Assembly: GCA_029846755.1 (NCBI GenBank)
Contig: JARWBI010000003.1
Span: 248,001-312,000 of the forward strand
Source: Falsirhodobacter flavus
GTDB lineage: Bacteria; Pseudomonadota; Alphaproteobacteria; Rhodobacterales; Rhodobacteraceae
Direction of reading: 5' to 3'
DNA: 64,000 nt
The notes beneath the pieces were generated by a model. The model worked only from the letters and a program-made list of their open reading frames with translations. It searched no databases and was not told where the DNA came from. How positions within the stretch are numbered: the first letter of the stretch is position 1; every line of letters starts with the position of its first letter. Positions 51,345-58,856 of the stretch are shown here, piece by piece. The position numbers were made by a program, and so were the translations under genes.

Positions 51345-52236
51345 TCCAAAGCTCCAGCACGCCGCGATCGGGCCGCGGCGCATATCCGGTCATATCGGCC
51401 AATCGCGCCCCGGCGACTTCGGCGGCACGGCTTGCGCCTTCGGCATCCTCGGGGTGGTAGAAGCGGACCACGTTGTCCGGCATGGCGAAGACGGACTGAC
51501 GCAATTCCGCGCCCTCGGGACCTTCGACCGTGGGTGCGCCGGGGGGAAGATGCACGCGCAAAAGCGCATCCGGCCCGGCAGCAAGGCGCAGACGGCCGAA
51601 AAGAACGGCATAAGCCTCCGCCTCGGTCGCGGGGGGTGCAAGGGACAGCGGCAGCCGTCCTTCCACCGCGATCTGGGTGGTGACCGCAGCCGGCGCGGGA
51701 AGATCGTAGCCGATGGCGGGAAGGCCTGATCGCGCATGGCTCAGCCGTAAGGGTGGCAGATTTTCAAGCCGCACCTGCGGCGGCACGCCGTAACCCGAAG
51801 GCAGGTCCAGAACCGGCACGCGCGCGAAATTCATCGGCGCGGGGCGAAGAAGCTCCTGCAGCACAGAACGGCGGGGCGCGATCTCCGGCTCCTCCGCCGT
51901 GCTGCGCGGCCACAGGGCGATCGCGGCCAGGATCGCGGCCAGCGCCGCCGCGCCAAGGATCGCAAGACGGCGGCTGCCGGCGCGGGGCGCGGGGGTCGCA
52001 ATCGCCGGGGCCGCAAAGGGCAGCGCGGGCGCGGGAACCGGCGGCGGCGCCGTCCATTCGGACCGCAGAAGAAGCGGCTCGGCCTTTTTCGCGCGTTTTG
52101 CTTCCAGCACCTTCCGGCGGCTTTCGCGCGCTTCGGTCAGCCTGCGTTCCCAGGATTCGGACCGGAGCAGCGCATCGACCGCTGCGCCCATATCCTCGGC
52201 CCCGTCGCCACCTGTCGTCACCCCTCCGGCCCCCAT
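51319..52236 (-). CDS. Single-pass membrane protein of unknown function
   Basis: A 305-residue protein I do not recognise. It has a charged N-terminal region (about 20-55, rich in R, E and K), a proline/alanine linker (about 63-85) and one transmembrane helix (about 91-109, LAILGAAALAAILAAIALW). A C-terminal domain of about 190 residues (AVTTQIAVEGRLPLSLAPP, NVVRFYHPEDAEGA) probably lies in the periplasm. This is the topology of a type II membrane protein. The ATG at 52236 has only AAGG abutting it; an in-frame ATG at 52191 after GAGG is a credible alternative. It is convergent with the Sel1 gene and divergent from dctB. Confidence 0.65.
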   Translation of the reverse strand: MGAGGVTTGGDGAEDMGAAVDALLRSESWERRLTEARESRRKVLEAKRAKKAEPLLLRSEWTAPPPVPAPALPFAAPAIATPAPRAGSRRLAILGAAALAAILAAIALWPRSTAEEPEIAPRRSVLQELLRPAPMNFARVPVLDLPSGYGVPPQVRLENLPPLRLSHARSGLPAIGYDLPAPAAVTTQIAVEGRLPLSLAPPATEAEAYAVLFGRLRLAAGPDALLRVHLPPGAPTVEGPEGAELRQSVFAMPDNVVRFYHPEDAEGASRAAEVAGARLADMTGYAPRPDRGVLELWITTLPTRG

Positions 52237-52345
52237 CCTTGTTCGTCCCCAAGGATATAACCCGAAGGTTTCAGCTTTCCTACACGGAGCTATACAAGCC
52301 CCTCAATTCTCCGCATCATGCTCCTTGGGGAGCAGGAGAAACGGG

Positions 52346-54139
52346 ATGGAGCGGCAACGGCTGATCCAGTGGTGCGCGATCTGGGCGGCGGCCATCGTCG
52401 TGCTGATGACGCTTGGCAGCCGGGTCGTGACGCGCTCCTATCTTGCCGAGGGCGCGGAACGGACGCAGGCCGCCCTGCGCCTGACCACGGACGGGCTGAC
52501 GGGCCATCTGCGCCGATACGAGGCACTGCCCCGGCTGCTGGCCGAGGATGAGGACGTGCGTGCCTTCATCGCTGATCCGGGCGACGCGGCTGCGATGAAC
52601 GAATGGCTGAAATCTACGAACGCGCTGCTGGAATCCTCGGACATCTATATCGTGGATGCGGATGGCATCACCATCGCTGCCAGCAATTTCGACCGGCCGG
52701 AAACCTTCGTGGGCGAGGATTTCTCCTATCGGCCCTATTTCACCGAGGCGCTGGCGGGGCGGGATTCGCGGTTCTATGCGCTCGGGACCACATCGGGCAT
52801 CCGGGGCTACTACTACTCGGCGCCGATCCGCGCGCCGGACGGGCGGAATGCGGGGGTGATGGTGTTCAAGATCGGTCTCGACGCCATCGAGACCAGCTGG
52901 CGTGGCACCGATATCGGCATCTTCGTCACCGACCCGGAGGGGATCGTCTTCCTCGCCTCGGACCCCGCGCTCGTCTATGCCACGACCCTGCCGATGGAAG
53001 CGGCGCGGACAGAGCGCACCTCGGCCTCGCGCCGATATTCCGATGCGGAGCTGGTGCCACTGGATCATCGGCGCGGCGAGCGGTCGGGCTTTGCGACCTT
53101 CCATACCGGGGGGCGCGAATATCTGGAGCGCTCGGCCACCATGCCCCGTGCCGACTGGACCGTGCATGCGCTGCTGGATACAGCGCCGCTTCTGGCGCAG
53201 GCGCGGCTGGCGCTGCTGGCGGGCGTGCTGCTGCTGGCGGTGGCGGGCACGGCGGGCGGGCTGGTGCTACAACGCCGTGCGCAACTGGCCGAAAGGCTGG
53301 CGCTTCAGGCCGGAGCGCAGGAACTGCTGGAACAGCGCGTCCGGGAAAGGACCGCCGATCTTGCCCGCGTCAACAGCCGCATCAAGACCGAGGTGGCCGA
53401 GCGACGGCTGGCCGAAAAAGAGCTTCGGCGCATGCAGGCCGACCTTGTGCAGGCGGGCAAGCTGGCGGCATTAGGGCGTATGTCGGCGGCGCTTTCGCAT
53501 GAGATCAACCAGCCGCTGGCCGCCGCTCGCAACTATGCCGACAGCGCCGCGATCCTGATCGATCGGGCGGATTATCCAAGGGCGCGAGAGAACGTCCTTC
53601 TGATCCTGTCGCTGATCGACCGGATGGCCGCGATCGGGCATCACCTGCGCGCCATGGCCCGCAAGCCGAACCAACGGCTGGAGGATCTGGACCTTGCCGC
53701 TGCCGTTTCCGAGGCCGTCGCAATCACCGCGCCACACATGCAGGCCGCAGGGGCGCAGGTCGCCGTGACGCTTCCCGACATGTCGCCGGTGCGAGGCGCG
53801 GCGGTGGGGCTTCAGCAGGTGCTGGTGAACCTTCTGACCAACGCTGCCGACGCGGTGGAGGGCGGGGCGAACCGGCGGATCGAAATCGATGCGCAACCCG
53901 GCGATCCCGTGATCCTGCGTGTGCGCGATCATGGTCCGGGCGTTCCGGCGGGGATCGCGGACCGGATTTTCGATCCTTTCTTCTCCACCAAGACCGGCAG
54001 CGGCCTCGGACTTGGTCTTTCGATTTCATACAATATCATGAAGGACTTCGGAGGCGATCTTCGTGTATCTAATCATCCCGGAGGGGGCGCGGTCCTCGAA
54101 GTGGTGATGAAAAACGCGATGAGGATGGCCGCGGAATGA
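52346..54139 (+). CDS. dctB: DctB-type sensor histidine kinase
   Basis: A 597-residue inner-membrane sensor kinase. Two transmembrane helices (about 10-26 and 293-315) flank a periplasmic double-Cache/PAS sensor domain (about 30-290, with the phenylalanine/tyrosine-rich EDFSYRPYFTEALAG motif). A coiled-coil linker and PAS-less HisKA domain follow with the phosphorylated H385 in ALSHEINQPLAA, then an ATPase domain with NAADAVEG, DHGPGVP and FSTKTGSGLGLGLS. This organisation and the HEINQPL box match DctB, which senses C4-dicarboxylates. AGCAGGAGAAACGGG precedes the start. dctD follows with a four-base overlap. No dctA or dctPQM is nearby, so the controlled transporter lies elsewhere. Confidence 0.92.
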   Translation: MERQRLIQWCAIWAAAIVVLMTLGSRVVTRSYLAEGAERTQAALRLTTDGLTGHLRRYEALPRLLAEDEDVRAFIADPGDAAAMNEWLKSTNALLESSDIYIVDADGITIAASNFDRPETFVGEDFSYRPYFTEALAGRDSRFYALGTTSGIRGYYYSAPIRAPDGRNAGVMVFKIGLDAIETSWRGTDIGIFVTDPEGIVFLASDPALVYATTLPMEAARTERTSASRRYSDAELVPLDHRRGERSGFATFHTGGREYLERSATMPRADWTVHALLDTAPLLAQARLALLAGVLLLAVAGTAGGLVLQRRAQLAERLALQAGAQELLEQRVRERTADLARVNSRIKTEVAERRLAEKELRRMQADLVQAGKLAALGRMSAALSHEINQPLAAARNYADSAAILIDRADYPRARENVLLILSLIDRMAAIGHHLRAMARKPNQRLEDLDLAAAVSEAVAITAPHMQAAGAQVAVTLPDMSPVRGAAVGLQQVLVNLLTNAADAVEGGANRRIEIDAQPGDPVILRVRDHGPGVPAGIADRIFDPFFSTKTGSGLGLGLSISYNIMKDFGGDLRVSNHPGGGAVLEVVMKNAMRMAAE

Positions 54140-55464
54140 GGGTGCTGCTTGTCGATGATGACGACCGGATGCGCCATTCGACGGCGCAAGCGCTGGACCT
54201 CCAGGGCGTCGCGGTAGAGCCGTTGACCAGCGCGGAGGAAGCACTTGCCCTTGCCTCGCCGGGATTTCAAGGGGTGGTTGTCAGCGATATCCGGATGCCG
54301 GGGATGGATGGGATGACGCTGCTGCGGCGGTTGCACGACATCGACCGCGACATTCCAGTAATCCTTGTGACCGGCCATGCCGAAGTGCAGCTTGCCGTCG
54401 AGGCGATGCGGCGCGGGGCCTATGATTTTCTGGAAAAGCCTTTCAGCATCCAGAGCATGACCGCGATCATCCGCCGCGCGGCGGAACACCGCGCGCTGGT
54501 CATCGACAACCGCCGCCTTCGGGCCGTAGCGGGCAAGCGCGACGATGTGGAGGCGCGGCTTGCGGGGCGAAGCCGGGCCATGGTCGATCTTCGCTATCGC
54601 CTGCGGGCCATCGGGGCCAGCGATGCCGATGCGCTGATCGAAGGGCCGACCGGGGCGGGCAAGGAGGTGGTGGCCCGCACGCTTCACGACGTCTCGGGGC
54701 GCGCGGACCGGCCGTTCATCGTCATCAACTGCGCCGCCCTGCCCGAGACGCTGATCGAGTCCGAGCTGTTCGGCCACGAGGCCGGGGCCTTCCCCGGTGC
54801 GCTTCGTCCGCGTTACGGCAAGTTCGAACATGCGCGCGGCGGCACGATCCTTCTGGACGAGATCGCCTCGATGCCGCTGTCGCTTCAGGGGCGATTTCTT
54901 CGGGTGCTTCAGGAACGGGTCATCACACGCCTCGGATCGAACGAGGCGATCCCGTTGGATGTGCGGTTCCTGACCACGTCGAAGGTGGATCTGGAGGCAG
55001 AGGTTGCACGCGGCGCCTTTCGCGCCGACCTGCTTTACCGCCTGAACGTCGCGACGCTGAAGGTCCCGGCGCTGGCGGATCGGCGCGAGGATATCCCGCT
55101 GTTGTTTCTGCAGCTTGCCCGGGAAAGTGCCGCACGCCACGGGGTCGAGGATCGGCAGCCCTCTCCGGGGATGCTGGCGGCGTTGTCGACGCAGGATTGG
55201 CCGGGCAACGTGCGCGAATTGCGCAATGCCGCCGAACGGTTCGTGCTGGATCTGGAAGGCACGCCCACGGTCGAAGGACAGCTGTTGTCGCAGAAGGTCG
55301 CCGCCTTCGAGCGCAGCGTCATCGCAGGGGCCATTTCGGCCCATGGCGGCAGGTTGCGCCCGGTCTATGAAACGCTCGGCGTCTCGCGCAAAACGCTTTA
55401 CGAGAAGATGCAGAAGCACGGCCTCGACAAGCGCCTGATCCTGGATCCGCCGGACGAGGGATAG
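54136..55464 (+). CDS. dctD: DctD-type NtrC-family response regulator with altered GAFTGA loop
   Basis: A 442-residue response regulator: receiver domain (about 1-120; acidic pocket D7/D8, phosphorylated D51 in VVSDIRMP), AAA+ domain (about 140-370) and C-terminal Fis-type helix-turn-helix (about 400-440, GRLRPVYETLGVSRKTLYEKM). The Walker A reads GPTGAGKE, and Walker B is GGTILLDEIA. The loop that contacts sigma-54 reads GAFPGA (217-222) instead of GAFTGA; the threonine normally needed for sigma-54 contact is P220. The arginine-finger region and sensor segments appear intact. It is coupled to dctB. Whether it still activates sigma-54 promoters, or acts differently, is open. Confidence 0.92.
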   Translation: MRVLLVDDDDRMRHSTAQALDLQGVAVEPLTSAEEALALASPGFQGVVVSDIRMPGMDGMTLLRRLHDIDRDIPVILVTGHAEVQLAVEAMRRGAYDFLEKPFSIQSMTAIIRRAAEHRALVIDNRRLRAVAGKRDDVEARLAGRSRAMVDLRYRLRAIGASDADALIEGPTGAGKEVVARTLHDVSGRADRPFIVINCAALPETLIESELFGHEAGAFPGALRPRYGKFEHARGGTILLDEIASMPLSLQGRFLRVLQERVITRLGSNEAIPLDVRFLTTSKVDLEAEVARGAFRADLLYRLNVATLKVPALADRREDIPLLFLQLARESAARHGVEDRQPSPGMLAALSTQDWPGNVRELRNAAERFVLDLEGTPTVEGQLLSQKVAAFERSVIAGAISAHGGRLRPVYETLGVSRKTLYEKMQKHGLDKRLILDPPDEG

Positions 55465-55465
55465 A

Positions 55466-55630
55466 TCACTGCTGAACCTGCGGTGCCGGATCGGTTGCGT
55501 CATGCGGCCCGCGCCCAGCAAGGAAGAATGTCGCGATCAGAATCACGGCGCCGACGACGATAATGGCGTAAACGAAGGTCATCGGGCCGCGAAGCCCGTC
55601 GCGGCCGCCCTTGTCATCCGGCTTCTTCAT
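55466..55630 (-). CDS. Small single-pass membrane protein (54 residues)
   Basis: A 54-residue protein with a charged N-terminus (MKKPDDKGGRDGLRG), one hydrophobic helix at about 18-37 (FVYAIIVVGAVILIATFFLA) and a short polar tail. It overlaps the start of the downstream-reading neighbour by four bases (the 59-residue gene's stop and this ATG share ATGA), so the pair is co-translated. It ends two bases after the convergent dctD stop. I do not know its function. Small proteins of this type accompany stress-response genes in Rhodobacteraceae, but that is inference. Confidence 0.6.
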   Translation of the reverse strand: MKKPDDKGGRDGLRGPMTFVYAIIVVGAVILIATFFLAGRGPHDATDPAPQVQQ

Positions 55631-55806
55631 GTCGCATCACGCGATTTGCCGTCATCGCGGGTGTTGGTCTTGCCATGCGGCGCATCGGGGGCATTCCCTG
55701 TGCGCCCCGGCTGTTTCGTCTGCCCATCGGGCCGATGATCGGGATCGAACGTGCGGCGCGAGGCGGGGTCGTGCCGGATCTGGCTCTGGTCGATTTCGTT
55801 CTTCAT
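55627..55806 (-). CDS. Small hydrophilic protein (59 residues)
   Basis: A 59-residue, highly charged protein (MKNEIDQSQIRHDPASRRTF at its start, then HRPDGQTKQPGR and HGKTNTRDDGKSRDAT), predicted to be disordered. The ATG at 55806 follows AACAGGAGACAAGC; the in-frame opening to 55893 has no ribosome site. It is the first gene of a two-gene unit with the 54-residue membrane protein. It is divergent from the 169-residue protein gene. The composition resembles the small charged proteins encoded at 56870-57180. Function unknown. Confidence 0.55.
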   Translation of the reverse strand: MKNEIDQSQIRHDPASRRTFDPDHRPDGQTKQPGRTGNAPDAPHGKTNTRDDGKSRDAT

Positions 55807-55857
55807 GCTTGTCTCCTGTTCCCACCACAACCTCGCAGTCCGGGTTTTGTTCTGACG

Positions 55858-55882
55858 GGAACCCCTTCGCGCAGAAGATGTT
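55858..55882 (+). promoter_or_regulatory. GGAAC-N16-TGTT promoter-like site (ECF/general-stress type)
   Basis: GGAAC at 55858-55862 and TGTT at 55879-55882 are separated by 16 bases, close to the EcfG consensus GGAAC-N16/17-CGTT. The downstream gene starts 22 bases later. A second copy with the same geometry lies at 57204-57228. Recognition by an ECF sigma factor is inference. Confidence 0.4.
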
Positions 55883-55904
55883 GGTCCTTGCATCCGGAGG
55901 CATC

Positions 55905-56414
55905 ATGGCGCACCCCATCGACATCCCGCCCATCCGCGACGACGGCCTGCAACTGCGCGAAGATCGCGCCGCGCAGAACCGGATGTGGGCATTGCAGCGA
56001 GCCGCATGGGCCCTTTTTCTGCTGATCTGCCTTGCGGCGCTTTGCGGCGCGACCGGAAGCGGCGGCTGGCTCCACAAACGCGAGGCCAGCTTCGTCTCCG
56101 GAGCCGCCGAGATGCCCCGGATCAGCAGATGGGAGGGATCGGACGACATGTCGATCACCCTGACCAAGAACGAGCCGACACACGAGATCACCATCGGCCA
56201 GCCCTTCTTCGACAAGTTCGCCATCGAACGGATACAACCCGAGCCGGCAGAAACCTCCCTTTCTCGGCTCGGGCAGAGCTTTCGATTTCCCACATCCGGA
56301 CAGCCGCCGCACAAGATCACGATCGACTTCCGACCGATCCACTTCGGTCTTGCCTCCTTCGATCTGACGATCGGAGGCCAGACGCAGAACCTTTCCACCC
56401 TTATCCTGCCATAG
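55905..56414 (+). CDS. Single-pass membrane protein paired with DUF421 protein
   Basis: A 169-residue protein with a polar N-terminus, one transmembrane helix at about 31-47 (WALFLLICLAALCGATG) and a C-terminal domain of about 115 residues, probably extracytoplasmic and rich in beta strands (MSITLTKNEPTHEITIGQPF, DFRPIHFGLASFDLTI). GGAGG is seven bases upstream of the ATG at 55905. An in-frame opening to 55611 is a shadow. It ends eight bases before a DUF421 gene, with which it is presumably co-transcribed. I do not recognise the domain; the pairing with DUF421 is the main clue. Confidence 0.75.
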   Translation: MAHPIDIPPIRDDGLQLREDRAAQNRMWALQRAAWALFLLICLAALCGATGSGGWLHKREASFVSGAAEMPRISRWEGSDDMSITLTKNEPTHEITIGQPFFDKFAIERIQPEPAETSLSRLGQSFRFPTSGQPPHKITIDFRPIHFGLASFDLTIGGQTQNLSTLILP

Positions 56415-56422
56415 GAGCCGCC

Positions 56423-56866
56423 ATGGACTCGGTCATCAGGGGTATTGCCGTCTATTTCGTCCTGCTGACGGTGACGCGACTTTCGGGGCGGCGGACCTTG
56501 GCGCAAGCCACCCCGTTCGATTTCGTCCTGCTGCTCATCATTGCCGAGACCACGCAGCAGGCGCTTCTGGGTGACGATTTCTCGATCACCAATGCGTTCA
56601 TCCTGATCCTGACGCTGTTCGTCACCGATGTCCTGCTGGCATATGCGAAGGGCTGGTCGCCGCGGCTGGCCCTTTGGTTGGATGGTGCGCCGACCGTGCT
56701 TATCAGCTGCGGCAAGATCGATGCCCACGCCATGCGCCGCGCGAGGGTCAGTGTCGAAGATGTCCTCGAAGCTGCCCGCCAGCAGCAGGGGCTGGCCACG
56801 CTTGCCCAGATCGATGCCGCCGTGCTCGAGGCGAGCGGCGCCATCAGCATCATACCCAAGGGCTAG
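56423..56866 (+). CDS. DUF421/YetF-like membrane protein
   Basis: A 147-residue protein of the DUF421/YetF family. Three N-terminal hydrophobic helices (about 4-22, 37-55, 60-78) precede a cytoplasmic domain (about 85-145). The family blocks RLSGRRTLAQATPFDFVLLL and GAPTVLISCGKID followed by VEDVLEAARQQ are clear. The length is short compared with Bacillus YetF (about 230), lacking the second half of the cytoplasmic region, as is common in alphaproteobacteria. In Bacillus spores, related proteins take part in germination-receptor modulation; here the role is unknown. ATAGGAG precedes the ATG and overlaps the upstream stop. Confidence 0.85.
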   Translation: MDSVIRGIAVYFVLLTVTRLSGRRTLAQATPFDFVLLLIIAETTQQALLGDDFSITNAFILILTLFVTDVLLAYAKGWSPRLALWLDGAPTVLISCGKIDAHAMRRARVSVEDVLEAARQQQGLATLAQIDAAVLEASGAISIIPKG

Positions 56867-56869
56867 GCG

Positions 56870-57013
56870 CTAGCCTTCATCCCGTCGCGGCTGCTCCTTT
56901 TCACCCTCGCGGCGCGGGGGCTGGCCAATTTCGGGGTCGATCGGCGTGGCGGGGCGCAGACGGGTATCAGGCTCGATATTGGTGTCCGCCCTGGGGTCCG
57001 GCTTGTCCGCCAT
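56870..57013 (-). CDS. Small charged protein (47 residues)
   Basis: A 47-residue hydrophilic protein (MADKPDPRADTNIEPDTRLR, then GQPPRREGEKEQPRRDEG). It is rich in D, E, R and P and is predicted to be disordered. The ATG at 57013 shares one base with the stop of the 55-residue upstream gene (TGATG) and AGGAGAACC lies before it, indicating a coupled pair. The stop is four bases from the convergent DUF421 gene. Function unknown. Confidence 0.55.
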   Translation of the reverse strand: MADKPDPRADTNIEPDTRLRPATPIDPEIGQPPRREGEKEQPRRDEG

Positions 57014-57180
57014 CACTGGTTCTCCTGCACGTCGCTGTTCGGCTTGCCCTTGGTTCGCGCCGGGTTCATCGCGTCGAATTCCGATGGATCGTGGGACGAT
57101 CCCTCATGCGCGCGCTGGTCGTTCTCGCGGCGCGGGGGCTTGCTGCGGTTCTCGTCCGCCTTGTGCGGTTCGTTGGCCAT
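57013..57180 (-). CDS. Small charged protein (55 residues)
   Basis: A 55-residue hydrophilic protein (MANEPHKADENRSKPPRREN, then DQRAHEGSSHDPSEFDAMN and PARTKGKPNSDVQENQ). It is predicted to be disordered and lacks a signal peptide. AAGGAGG lies seven bases before the ATG at 57180, a strong ribosome site. It heads a two-gene unit with the 47-residue gene. A GGAAC-N16-GGTT promoter-like site ends 24 bases upstream. Its start resembles the small alphaproteobacterial proteins often induced under general stress, but the function is not known. Confidence 0.6.
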   Translation of the reverse strand: MANEPHKADENRSKPPRRENDQRAHEGSSHDPSEFDAMNPARTKGKPNSDVQENQ

Positions 57181-57203
57181 GATGGTCCTCCTTCGTCTAG
57201 GGA

Positions 57204-57228
57204 AACCGTCGCGGTCCGGACATGTTCC
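57204..57228 (-). promoter_or_regulatory. GGAAC-N16-GGTT promoter-like site (ECF/general-stress type)
   Basis: On the minus strand GGAAC (57228-57224) and GGTT (57207-57204) are 16 bases apart, and the gene start at 57180 follows 23 bases later. Spacing and distance to the gene match the site at 55858-55882. Confidence 0.45.
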
Positions 57229-57370
57229 TTGCGCGCCTCCGAAGGATTCATCTCCGTCAGAGGCGAAACGAGCCCGCTGCGTTCCCCGAGCGCGGGCGAT
57301 TTTGGAATGGAGCGGCGACGGAAGCTCGGGCAGATTAATCACGACTGAGTGGGTCAAGATAGGAATCGCG

Positions 57371-57418
57371 ATGAACATCGGCACCGCCTTTCGCTGTTTG
57401 CAAATGATGACCGCCTGA
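57371..57418 (+). CDS. Possible 15-residue leader peptide
   Basis: ATG to TGA encodes MNIGTAFRCLQMMTA, with ATAGGAAT upstream. The stop codon sits in the loop of CCGCC-TGA-GGCGG. Downstream GGCGG (57458-57462) and CCGCC (57474-57478) can form a second stem, or the first GGCGG can pair with the last CCGCC, so two exclusive folds exist. Cysteine and two methionines near its end would suit a sulfur-responsive leader ahead of an organosulfur operon. Low certainty; it may be chance. Confidence 0.25.
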   Translation: MNIGTAFRCLQMMTA

Positions 57419-57508
57419 GGCGGAGTTCCAGTTTCCCCCAGAATTTCCCGAAAGGCCGGCGGCAGGCAGCGTTCCGCCGCACGGTATCCCATTGCGCGGA
57501 GAGAAGAC

Positions 57509-58852
57509 ATGACACGACAGATCAAACTGGGCGCCTTCCTGCCCGGTGGCGGACAGCATATCGCCGCATGGCGCCACCCGGATTCGCCTGCTGACGGCGC
57601 CACGAATTTCGATTTCCACGTTCAGCTTGCCCGGACCGCCGAACGCGGCCTGTTCGACGCCTATTTCCTGGCCGACGGGCTTTCGGCCAAGTTCGGCGGG
57701 ATCGAGGGCGGCAATGCCAAGGTCGTCGGGTTCGAACCGCTGACATTGTTTTCCGCCCTTGCGCCGCTGACCAAGCATCTGGGTTTCATCGCGACCGGAT
57801 CGACCACCTACGAGGAGCCATACACCGTCGCGCGCAAATTCGCCTCGCTGGATCTGATCTCGGGCGGGCGGGCCGGGTGGAACGTCGTCACCTCGACCGG
57901 GGACGATGCGGCGCGCAATTTCAACCGCGACACCCAGCTTCCCCATGCCGCCCGCTATGCCCGCGCGCGCGAACATGTGGACGTGGTGCGCCAGCTTTGG
58001 GACAGCTGGGAAGATGACGCCTTCCTGCGCGACAAGCCAAGCGGACGGTTCTTCGACCGGACCAAGTATCACGAGATCGACCATCGCGGCGAACATTTCC
58101 AGGTGCTGGGCCCGCTGAATGCGCCGCGCCCCGTGCAGGGCCATCCGGTGGTGGTTCAGGCCGGAAGCTCCGAGGACGGACGCCAGCTTGCGGCAGAAAC
58201 CGCCGAGGTGATCTTCACCGCGCATCAGACGCTCGCCTCGGCACAGGATTTCTATTCCGACATCAAGGACCGGGCGGCCAAGGCGGGGCGCAATCCGGAC
58301 CACGTTCTCATCATGCCCGGCATCGCCCCCTTCGTCGGCCGGACCGAGGAGGAGGCGCAGGAGAAATACGCCCGCCTGACCGATCTGATCCTGCCCGAAG
58401 ACGGCATCGCGCTGCTGAACACGCTGACGGGCGGCACGCTGGACCTGACGGGGCATCCGCTTGACGGCCCCCTGCCGCCAAGCCCGCCGACCGAAGGCAA
58501 CAAGAGCCGTCAGGTCTTGATCCGCCAGATCGCGGACGAGAACGGCTTCACCATCCGCCAGCTTTACCAATGGATCGCCACCGCGCGCGGACATTACACC
58601 ATCGTCGGATCGGCCACCCAGATCGCCGACCAACTGGAGGACTGGTTCACCCTTCAGGCCGCAGACGGGTTCAACATCCTGCCGCCATGGCTGCCCACCG
58701 CGCTGGACGATTTCGTCGATCTGGTGGTGCCGGAATTGCAACGGCGGGGCCTGTTCCGCACCCGATACGAGGGCCGCACGCTGCGCGAGAACCTTGGCCT
58801 GCCGCGCCCCGAAAACCGCTGGGCGGTCCGCCTGCCCCATGCGGCGGAGTGA
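57509..58852 (+). CDS. FMN-dependent monooxygenase, NtaA/SnaA/DmoA family
   Basis: A 447-residue bacterial-luciferase-fold enzyme that uses reduced FMN and O2, supplied by a separate flavin reductase. The family blocks are MTRQIKLGAFLPGGGQHIAAW at the start, RTAERGLFDAYFLADGL (about 41-57), TTYEEPYTVARKFASLDLISGGRAGWNVVTS (about 98-128) and a C-terminal WLPTALDDFVDLVVPELQRRG. Members oxidise nitrilotriacetate, dibenzothiophene sulfones, dimethyl sulfide or related compounds. Clustering with a sulfonate/nitrate-type ABC importer points to desulfurisation of an organosulfur compound. GCGGAGAGAAGAC precedes the ATG. It leads a four-gene operon. Confidence 0.9.
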   Translation: MTRQIKLGAFLPGGGQHIAAWRHPDSPADGATNFDFHVQLARTAERGLFDAYFLADGLSAKFGGIEGGNAKVVGFEPLTLFSALAPLTKHLGFIATGSTTYEEPYTVARKFASLDLISGGRAGWNVVTSTGDDAARNFNRDTQLPHAARYARAREHVDVVRQLWDSWEDDAFLRDKPSGRFFDRTKYHEIDHRGEHFQVLGPLNAPRPVQGHPVVVQAGSSEDGRQLAAETAEVIFTAHQTLASAQDFYSDIKDRAAKAGRNPDHVLIMPGIAPFVGRTEEEAQEKYARLTDLILPEDGIALLNTLTGGTLDLTGHPLDGPLPPSPPTEGNKSRQVLIRQIADENGFTIRQLYQWIATARGHYTIVGSATQIADQLEDWFTLQAADGFNILPPWLPTALDDFVDLVVPELQRRGLFRTRYEGRTLRENLGLPRPENRWAVRLPHAAE

Positions 58853-58856
58853 CGGC

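Larger units (their letters stand above)
57181..57508. other. Intergenic region before the monooxygenase operon
   Basis: These 328 bases separate the small charged-protein pair from the monooxygenase operon. The left part holds the promoter-like site at 57204-57228. An inverted repeat GCCCGC/GCGGGC lies near 57279-57298, followed by ATTTT on the + strand. The right part contains a 15-codon ORF (57371-57418) and competing GC-rich stems (57411-57423, 57458-57478) before the start at 57509. I see no tRNA or other RNA gene. Confidence 0.5.

Noticed and set aside
57270-57305. Inverted repeat GCCCGC/GCGGGC followed by ATTTT as a + strand terminator
   Set aside because: No + strand gene ends nearby (the DUF421 gene stops about 400 bases earlier), so a terminator role has no client. 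It is left as a description of the gap only.
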